NCBI GenBank assembly: GCA_003490025.1
Contig: DNJC01000002.1
Location: 5,787-53,283 of the forward strand
Origin: Geobacter sp.
GTDB lineage: Bacteria; Desulfobacterota; Desulfuromonadia; Geobacterales; Geobacteraceae
DNA: 47,497 nt
Direction: 5' to 3'
Made by a program: the position numbers and the translations under genes. The notes below the pieces were generated by a model. That model was not told the origin of the DNA, made no database searches, and worked only from the letters and a program-made list of their open reading frames with translations. This document shows positions 41,477 through 47,497 of this stretch, one piece after another (within the stretch, counting starts at the first letter, position 1; each line of letters opens with the position of its first letter).

Positions 41477-43522
41477 ATGAGTACTTTGTCTGCAGTCAAA
41501 AAGATCCTCGTTGTCGAAGACGATGACTCGCATGCCGAGCTGATACGCCGCGGCTTCGGCAATTTTTCCGAGCAGTACGAACTGACCGTGGCGAGCAGCC
41601 TGCACGAGGCGATGGAGGCCATCAGCCGCGGGAGCTTCGACATCGTTCTGACCGATTACCTCCTCCCTGACGGTAAGGGAGGCGACCTGGTGGCCAGGTC
41701 GGCCGACGTCGCGCCGGTAGTCATGATGACGTCGCACGGCAGCGAGCAGGTGGCGGTCGAGGCGATGAAGTCGGGAGCGCTCGATTACGTGGTGAAGATG
41801 CCGGAAGTCTTCGAGTCGATGCCGAGGATCATCGAGCGCGCCCTGCGTGAATGGGACCTGACGGTCGAACACAAGCGGGCCGAGGCGGCGCTGCGCCTGC
41901 AGACGCACCGTCTGGAGCACGAGGTTGCCGAGCGGCAGCTGATGCAGGAAGCCCTCCAGGAACAGACCTTGCTGCTGAAAAAAGAAATCGCCGAGCGGAA
42001 GCAGGCCCAGGAGACTCTCAGGCTGAGCGAGGAGAAGTTCTCAAAGGCGTTCGAAAACGCGCCCATGATGATGACCATCACCTCCCTGGATGACGGCACC
42101 ATCCAGGACGCGAACAAGAAGTTTATTGAGCTCTCCGGCTGGAGCAGGGAAGAGGTGATCGGGAAAACCACCATTGAGATCGGCTGGATCAGCAGCGAGG
42201 ATCGCGCGTTGCTCTCCGAGGCCATGGAGCGGGAAGGGCACGTTTCGGGGCTCGAGCTGACGCTCTGCTCAAAGCTGGGGGTGGCGATCAAGAGCGAGTT
42301 CTACATCCAAACCATCTCGGTCGACGGTTTTCAGCGCCTGCTGGCCATCGCCATCGACATCACGGATCGGCGCAAGCTCGAGGAGCAGCTGCGTCATTCG
42401 CAGAAACTCGAGGCGGTGGGGCTTCTGGCTGGCGGTGTCGCCCACGACTTCAACAACATCCTGACCGTCATAAGCGGCTATTGCGAGATGCTGAAGCTCG
42501 ACCTGCAGGAGGGGGACCCGGTACGGGACAAGGTGCTGCAGATCTCCGCCGCATCGGAGCGTGCCGCCGGCCTGACCCGCAGCCTGCTTGCCTTCAGCCG
42601 CAAGGGGAAGGTAAAGGCCGCCCCGGCAAACCTCAACGACATCGTGCGCGGGGTCGAGAAATTCCTGCACAGGATCATAGGCGAGGATGTCAACCTGTCC
42701 ACCTCCCTTACCGATCATCCGCTCAGGGGTATTGTTGATTCCGGACAGATCGAGCAGGTGTTGATGAACCTCGCCACCAACGCACGCGACGCCATGCCCA
42801 CGGGGGGAAAGCTATTCGTACAGACCGAGCGGCACGACATAGACGCCGCCTTCGCCAATGCGCACGGCTTCGGGGCTCCTGGAAAGTACGCGCTCATCAC
42901 CGTCTCGGACACCGGTCAGGGAATGGATGAGGAGACCATGAGCAGGATCTTCGATCCCTTCTTCACCACCAAGAGGGTAGGGAAGGGGACCGGCCTGGGG
43001 CTCGCCATCGTGTACGGGATCGTGAGCCAGCACAAGGGGTTCGTGAACGTCTACAGCGAACCCGATGTCGGGACCACCTTCCGCATCTATCTCCCGGTCA
43101 TGGAACCGGGCCAGGCCGATTCGCCTGATTCAGTCGCCGACGATCCCGTGCAGGGCGGGGAAGAAACGATCCTCCTGGCCGAGGACGACCCGCACGTTCT
43201 GGATCTGGTTTCCTCCATCCTTGCCAGGTACGGTTACACGGTGATTCCCGCGGTGAACGGAGTGGATGCCGTGCGCAAGTTCGAGAGAGACCAGGTAGGG
43301 CTGGTTGTCATGGACATCATCATGCCGGTGATGAACGGCAAGGAGGCCTCCGAGCGGATCCGCGCCATTCAGCCGAACGCGCGGATACTCTTCACCAGCG
43401 GCTATACCGCCGACATCATCCGCAGCAGAAGTCCGCTCGACGAGAGCGCGGAGCTGATCATGAAGCCGGTGAAGCCCGTGGACCTGCTGCGCAAGGTGAG
43501 GGAGATGCTGGACCGGCCTTAG
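41477..43522 (+). CDS. REC-PAS-HisKA-HATPase-REC hybrid histidine kinase
   Basis: The 681-residue protein is soluble, with no membrane helix. Its order is an N-terminal receiver (Asp60 in IVLTDYLLPDG), a coiled coil (about 130-180), and a PAS domain (about 185-305). HisKA has His323 (GGVAHDFNN). The ATPase domain includes NLATNARDAMP, DTGQGMDEE and GTGLGLAIVYGI. A C-terminal receiver has Asp613 (VVMDIIMP). Two receivers flanking one kinase imply a phosphorelay with an input from another kinase. It lies 28 bases upstream of the heme-binding kinase and is probably cotranscribed. Confidence 0.93.
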   Translation: MSTLSAVKKILVVEDDDSHAELIRRGFGNFSEQYELTVASSLHEAMEAISRGSFDIVLTDYLLPDGKGGDLVARSADVAPVVMMTSHGSEQVAVEAMKSGALDYVVKMPEVFESMPRIIERALREWDLTVEHKRAEAALRLQTHRLEHEVAERQLMQEALQEQTLLLKKEIAERKQAQETLRLSEEKFSKAFENAPMMMTITSLDDGTIQDANKKFIELSGWSREEVIGKTTIEIGWISSEDRALLSEAMEREGHVSGLELTLCSKLGVAIKSEFYIQTISVDGFQRLLAIAIDITDRRKLEEQLRHSQKLEAVGLLAGGVAHDFNNILTVISGYCEMLKLDLQEGDPVRDKVLQISAASERAAGLTRSLLAFSRKGKVKAAPANLNDIVRGVEKFLHRIIGEDVNLSTSLTDHPLRGIVDSGQIEQVLMNLATNARDAMPTGGKLFVQTERHDIDAAFANAHGFGAPGKYALITVSDTGQGMDEETMSRIFDPFFTTKRVGKGTGLGLAIVYGIVSQHKGFVNVYSEPDVGTTFRIYLPVMEPGQADSPDSVADDPVQGGEETILLAEDDPHVLDLVSSILARYGYTVIPAVNGVDAVRKFERDQVGLVVMDIIMPVMNGKEASERIRAIQPNARILFTSGYTADIIRSRSPLDESAELIMKPVKPVDLLRKVREMLDRP

Positions 43523-43550
43523 CCGGCACAAGGCGTAAGGAGAGAAAGGG

Positions 43551-45431
43551 ATGATCACCCAACTCGGTCGCATCCACCGATTCGCGCTTTTCCTCTGCGC
43601 TTTCTGGACTGTAGCCATCGTTGCTTCCTTCGCGGGGCTTTACCATCACGAGAAAGATGCCGTCGTCGAGGTCGCGTTGGCCGAAGCGCGGGCGACCTAT
43701 GAGAAGGATATGCTGTACCGCCGCTGGGCCACGAAGCACGGAGGGGTCTACGTCTCGATGACCGAGGCGACTCCCCCGAACCCCTACCTGTCCCACATCC
43801 CGGAGCGCGACATCACCACCGTCTCCGGAAAAGAGCTGACCCTGCTTAACCCCGCCTACATCATCCGCCAGGTCTTCGAGATGGCCGAGGAGCAGAAAAA
43901 CCTGGTGCGCGGCCACCTCACCAGTCTCAGACCGGTTCGCCCGGAAAACACCCCGGACCCGTGGGAGGCAGAGGCGTTGCGCAAGTTCGAGCGCGGCGTG
44001 AAGGAGGTGAGCGAGGTGCAGGTGATGCATGGAGAAAGGTACCTGCGCCTGATGCGTCCCTTCATCACCGAGCAGGGGTGCCTCAACTGCCACGCCGCGC
44101 AGGGGTACCGGGTCGGCGACGTGAGAGGCGGCGTGAGCGTGTCGGTGCCGCTGCGGGCGAACGCCGGCTTCACGGCAGAAGCGATCAGTACGGGGGTCGC
44201 CACGCACGGGCTGTTATGGCTTCTGGGAGTGGCGATGATCTGCGTCGGCGCCAGGGCCCTCTCCAACAACGCCGCCGTTTTGGAGAGGAGCGAGGAGCGC
44301 TACCGTACCGTGGCTGACTACACGAACGACTGGGAGTTCTGGCAGGCGCCTGACCTGAGCTTCCGTTACGTCTCCCCGTCGTGCCAGAAAATCTGCGATT
44401 ACAGCCACGAGGAGTTCTACCGGGACCCGGGCGTGATGGAGCGGATCATCCACCCCGACGACCTGGAAAGGTACCGGTCGCACGTTCACGCCTCGCAGGG
44501 GGGGAATCCGGAGCCTTTGGATTTTCGAATCGTGCGGCGGGACGGGGAGGTGCGGTGGATCTCCCACATCTGCCGGGTGATCTACTCGGCTAACGGGGAA
44601 CATAATGGCGTCCGCGCCAGCAACCGTGACATAACGGACCGAACGCTCGCCGAGGCGGCGCTTAAGGAACAGGCGGGACTGCTGGCGAACGAGGCGCGCG
44701 AGCGCCAGGAGCGGGAGATCGAACTGGAGGCGAAAAACGCCGAGCTGGAGCGCTTCACCTACACGGTCTCCCACGATCTAAAGAGCCCGCTGATCACCAT
44801 CAAGGGGTTTGCCGGGGCCGTTTTGAAGGACGTCGAGTCAGGCCGGTACGAACGGCTGGACCAGGACGTGGGGAGGATCATGGGGGCCGCGGACAAGATG
44901 TCGGCACTCCTGAACGACCTTCTGGAGTTGTCCAGGATCGGGCGGCTAATGAACGCGCCGACCCTGGTCGACATGAACCTCGTGGCGCGGGACGTGCTGG
45001 GGCAGCTTACCGGCCCCCTTGAGCAGAGAGGGGTGGAGATCGTGCTGCACCAGGGGCTCCCCAACGTGTGGGGCGACGCCCCCCGGCTGTCGGAGGTGCT
45101 GCAGAACCTGGTGGAAAACGCCGTCAAGTACATGGGTGACCGGCCCCATCCGCGCGTGGAGATAGGCCTGCTCGGGGACCATGAGGAGCCGGTTTTTTTC
45201 GTGCGCGACAACGGCGTCGGCATCGCGCCGCAGTACCGCGAGACCGTTTTCGGACTTTTCAACAAGCTCGATGCACGCAGCGAAGGGACCGGGATCGGCC
45301 TTGCCCTGGTACGCCGCATCATCGAGTACCACGGCGGCAGGATCTGGGTCGAATCGGAGGGAACCGGCCACGGCTGCACCTTCTATTTCACCGTCAGGAT
45401 GAGACAAGAAAACCAGGCCACAGCGACTTGA
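43551..45431 (+). CDS. Heme-c-binding sensor histidine kinase: DUF3365-PAS-HisKA-HATPase
   Basis: The 626-residue membrane kinase has a helix at about 11-31, a periplasmic DUF3365/Tll0287-like domain carrying CLNCH (Cys177-His181), a single covalent heme c site, and a second helix near 220-240. A PAS domain with PAC (about 250-370) and a coiled coil follow. HisKA has His408 (YTVSHDLKSPLITIKGF, the phytochrome-like type). The ATPase domain includes LVENAVKYMG, DNGVGIAPQ and GTGIGLALVRRI. The heme suggests redox or gas sensing. AAGGAGAG at 43538-43545 precedes the ATG. The Rcp1-type regulator that follows is its likely phosphate acceptor. Confidence 0.93.
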   Translation: MITQLGRIHRFALFLCAFWTVAIVASFAGLYHHEKDAVVEVALAEARATYEKDMLYRRWATKHGGVYVSMTEATPPNPYLSHIPERDITTVSGKELTLLNPAYIIRQVFEMAEEQKNLVRGHLTSLRPVRPENTPDPWEAEALRKFERGVKEVSEVQVMHGERYLRLMRPFITEQGCLNCHAAQGYRVGDVRGGVSVSVPLRANAGFTAEAISTGVATHGLLWLLGVAMICVGARALSNNAAVLERSEERYRTVADYTNDWEFWQAPDLSFRYVSPSCQKICDYSHEEFYRDPGVMERIIHPDDLERYRSHVHASQGGNPEPLDFRIVRRDGEVRWISHICRVIYSANGEHNGVRASNRDITDRTLAEAALKEQAGLLANEARERQEREIELEAKNAELERFTYTVSHDLKSPLITIKGFAGAVLKDVESGRYERLDQDVGRIMGAADKMSALLNDLLELSRIGRLMNAPTLVDMNLVARDVLGQLTGPLEQRGVEIVLHQGLPNVWGDAPRLSEVLQNLVENAVKYMGDRPHPRVEIGLLGDHEEPVFFVRDNGVGIAPQYRETVFGLFNKLDARSEGTGIGLALVRRIIEYHGGRIWVESEGTGHGCTFYFTVRMRQENQATAT

Positions 45432-45442
45432 AAGGAGGGGTG

Positions 45443-45886
45443 ATGATGAACGGGGAGCCGTTATGCATCCTGCTGGTCGAGGACAACCCGGACCATGCCG
45501 AGCTGGCGATGCGCAACCTCAACGACGGCAGGCTCGCCAACAAGGTGTTCCACGTCGAGGATGGCGAGGCTGCGCTGGATTTCCTCCACAACAGGGGGGT
45601 GTACGCCGACAAAAGCCGGTACCCGCGCCCGCATCTCGTGCTGCTCGACCTGCGCCTTCCCAAGGTGGACGGGATAGAGGTGCTGAAGGATGTGAAGGGG
45701 TCCGACTCGCTGAAATCCATCCCGGTGGTCATCCTCACCACCTCGGCTGCCGAGAGGGACCTGGCCACGGCCTACCACCATCACGCCAACAGTTACCTGA
45801 CCAAACCGGTCGATTTCGATTCCTTCAGCAGCCTTTTGCGCGACCTCGGTTTTTATTGGCTTGCCTGGAACAGGAGGCCGTGGTAG
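45443..45886 (+). CDS. Rcp1-type single-domain response regulator
   Basis: The 147-residue receiver has ILLVEDNPDHAELAMRNL, Asp69 in LVLLDLRLPKVDG, VVILTTSAAERD and SYLTKPVDF. The EDN-x-x-D/H-x-x-L start and extended loop before Asp69 match the Rcp1 type that pairs with phytochrome-like kinases. That agrees with the HisKA type of the preceding gene. AAGGAGG at 45432-45438 serves ATG 45443 or the next codon ATG 45446. It has no DNA-binding output. Confidence 0.92.
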   Translation: MMNGEPLCILLVEDNPDHAELAMRNLNDGRLANKVFHVEDGEAALDFLHNRGVYADKSRYPRPHLVLLDLRLPKVDGIEVLKDVKGSDSLKSIPVVILTTSAAERDLATAYHHHANSYLTKPVDFDSFSSLLRDLGFYWLAWNRRPW

Positions 45887-45984
45887 AGGGTGGATTTCCG
45901 CGTTTGCTACTGGGGGAAAGGCCGCTTCACACCGTTTAACGGTCTCCCCGGTACGCCTCTTTTGTCGATTTGTGTCGGATTATC

Positions 45985-46013
45985 TTGAGTTTCTTCGCCA
46001 AAACCTTTATATT
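45985..46013 (+). promoter_or_regulatory. Putative promoter of trpG-trpD
   Basis: TTGAGT (45985-45990) and TATATT (46008-46013) match 4 and 5 consensus bases with exact 17-base spacing. The start would be near 46020, giving a leader of about 100 bases before trpG. No Trp-codon leader peptide is visible. Confidence 0.6.
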
Positions 46014-46118
46014 TTTCCGATTCCAGTTAGACACCCAAAACGGTAGGGATCTGGCGCCGGCCCGCTTCCCTCCGACACTTTCTTTGATAAATAACTCATT
46101 TCCAGCAGGTTACCGCTT

Positions 46119-46688
46119 ATGCTCCTGATGATCGATAATTACGACTCCTTTACCTACAACATCGTCCAGTACCTGGGCGAGCTTGGCGAGGATGTAAAGG
46201 TATTCCGCAACGACAAGATCACCCTTGACGAGATCGAGGCCCTGGCGCCCGACCGCATCGTCATCTCTCCGGGACCTTGTTCGCCCGAGGAGGCCGGGAT
46301 ATCGGTCGAGGTGGTGCGCCACTTCGCCGGCCGCATCCCGATCCTCGGTGTCTGCCTCGGGCACCAGTCCATAGGGCACGCCTTCGGCGGCAAGATCGTC
46401 AAGAGCGCCACCCTGATGCACGGCAAGACCTCTCCCATCCACCACGACGGGCAGGGGCTCTTCGAGGGACTCCCGAATCCTTTCGCCGCGACCCGTTACC
46501 ACTCGCTGATCGTGGAGAGGGAATCGTTTCCGGCGGAACTCGAGGTGACCGCGTGGGTTGCCGAGGGGGAGATCATGGGGCTGCGGCACCGCACGCTCCC
46601 GATCTGGGGGGTACAGTTCCACCCCGAATCGATCCTCACCGAGGGCGGCATGGAGCTGCTCAACAATTTCCTGAAGATGTCCAGGTAG
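46119..46688 (+). CDS. trpG: Anthranilate synthase component II, glutamine amidotransferase (TrpG/PabA)
   Basis: The 189-residue class I amidotransferase releases ammonia from glutamine for TrpE. Evidence is the start MIDNYDSFTYNIVQYLGELG, the oxyanion block ISPGPCSPEEAG, the catalytic Cys in GVCLGHQSIGHAFGG, and the His/Glu pair in VQFHPESILTEGG. In many bacteria one such subunit also serves 4-aminobenzoate synthesis. Its place immediately before trpD favours the Trp role. The ribosome binding site is a modest AGCAGG. Confidence 0.95.
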   Translation: MLLMIDNYDSFTYNIVQYLGELGEDVKVFRNDKITLDEIEALAPDRIVISPGPCSPEEAGISVEVVRHFAGRIPILGVCLGHQSIGHAFGGKIVKSATLMHGKTSPIHHDGQGLFEGLPNPFAATRYHSLIVERESFPAELEVTAWVAEGEIMGLRHRTLPIWGVQFHPESILTEGGMELLNNFLKMSR

Positions 46689-46714
46689 CAAGCGTCATTC
46701 GAAAAGGAGCGGAT

Positions 46715-47497
46715 ATGATCCGGAAGGCAATCGCGCGTGTCGTTGAGAGGGAAGATCTTACCGAAGCCGAGATGATCGAGGTGATGGACCAGATCATGTC
46801 CGGCGCAGCAACACCGGCCCAGATCGCGTCGTTCATCACGGCCCTCAGGATGAAGGGCGAGACCGTCGACGAGATCACCGGCGCCGCTCGCGTCATGAGG
46901 GACCGGGCGCTGCCGATCCGGGTCGGCAAGAGCGTCCTCGGTATTGACCGCGACGAGATCAACCTCGACCGCGAGACGATCCTCGATACCTGCGGCACCG
47001 GCGGCAGCGGCACCAACAGCTTCAACATCTCCACCACGGTCGCCTTCGTCGTCTCCGCCTGCGGCGTCAAGGTCGCCAAGCACGGCAACCGTGCCGTTTC
47101 CTCTTCCTGCGGCTCCGCCGACGTTCTAGAGGCGCTCGGAGTGAACCTGGACGTAACGCCGGAAACGGTCGAGCGGAGCATCTCCGAGATCGGCATCGGC
47201 TTTCTCTTCGCACCGGCCCTGCACGGCGCAATGAAGCACGCCATCGGCCCCAGGCGCGAGATCGGCATACGCACCATCTTCAACATCCTCGGCCCCCTGA
47301 CCAACCCCGCTGGCGCGGACTGCCAGGTGCTCGGCGTCTACCGCGAGGACCTGGTCGAGAAGCTCGCCCTGGTTCTGAAAAAGCTCGGCTGCCGCAGGGG
47401 GTTCGTCGTGCACGGGTGCGACGGCATGGACGAGATCACCCTTACCGGCGAAAGCACCATCGCCGAGATCTCTGCGGAAGGTGTCAAGCTGAGCAGG
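46715..47497 (+). CDS. trpD: Anthranilate phosphoribosyltransferase TrpD (3' partial)
   Basis: TrpD joins anthranilate to PRPP. From ATG 46715 (AAAAGGAGC ahead at 46703-46711) 261 codons are open to the window end, against a full length of about 340-350. Family motifs are DTCGTGGSGTNSFNIST (PRPP binding), KHGNRAVSSSCGSADVLEALG, FLFAPALHGAMKHA, R-x-x-IGIRTIFNILGPLTNPA and HGCDGMDEIT. The coding frame runs off the sequence, so the end is unknown. The short 26-base gap after trpG indicates cotranscription. Confidence 0.96.
   Translation, partial: MIRKAIARVVEREDLTEAEMIEVMDQIMSGAATPAQIASFITALRMKGETVDEITGAARVMRDRALPIRVGKSVLGIDRDEINLDRETILDTCGTGGSGTNSFNISTTVAFVVSACGVKVAKHGNRAVSSSCGSADVLEALGVNLDVTPETVERSISEIGIGFLFAPALHGAMKHAIGPRREIGIRTIFNILGPLTNPAGADCQVLGVYREDLVEKLALVLKKLGCRRGFVVHGCDGMDEITLTGESTIAEISAEGVKLSR

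Overview
The window comes from a high-GC deltaproteobacterium of the Geobacter / Geomonas / Citrifermentans type (Desulfuromonadota). The evidence is a 12-heme CxxCH cytochrome, a sensor kinase with a covalent heme motif in its periplasmic domain, many hybrid histidine kinases, MshEN-type signalling fusions, DUF1566 surface proteins with a C-terminal dockerin, and a conserved queA-tgt-yajC-secD-secF-recJ block. This assignment rests on gene content only; no database was searched.

Region by region. (1) 1-8543: housekeeping block with queA (5' end cut off), tgt, yajC, secD, secF and a TPR protein, closed by a strong terminator, followed by recJ overlapping a CDF metal transporter. (2) 8568-19712: extracellular module with a 12-heme cytochrome, a small DUF1566 protein behind a structured leader, and a 3048-residue secreted protein. 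The giant carries nine DUF1566 units, Ig-like and InlB-like repeats, a caspase/legumain-like (C13) peptidase domain and a terminal dockerin. (3) 19929-26309: a secreted serine hydrolase, a Cys-rich mini-protein, a metallophosphoesterase, a GH100/amyloglucosidase-like hydrolase, and a lemA-TPM-TPM membrane module. (4) 26487-30654: an MshEN-REC protein and a hybrid kinase. Facing them on the minus strand is a dipeptide epimerase with a DUF819 membrane protein. (5) 33438-37255: an accessory segment with a sigma-54-type promoter and a 60-residue membrane protein, a CheY next to an MshEN-CheX fusion, a RelE/NadS-type toxin-antitoxin pair with a frameshifted toxin, and a VapBC-type pair. Three related terminator hairpins punctuate it, one of them attached to a decayed piece of htpG. 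(6) 37281-47497: htpG on the minus strand, then trpE, three signalling genes (REC-PAS-kinase-REC, heme-c DUF3365 kinase, Rcp1-type regulator), then trpG and trpD (cut off at the window end).

How the parts fit. YajC/SecDF supports export of the many signal-peptide proteins that follow. The cytochrome and the DUF1566 proteins look like cell-surface or periplasmic equipment. The trp genes are split by a redox- or heme-type sensory cassette, and trpGD has its own good promoter. The most unusual items are the DUF1566/C13/dockerin giant, the CheY plus MshEN-CheX pair, the duplicated htpG terminator region flanking toxin-antitoxin genes, and the trp operon interruption.
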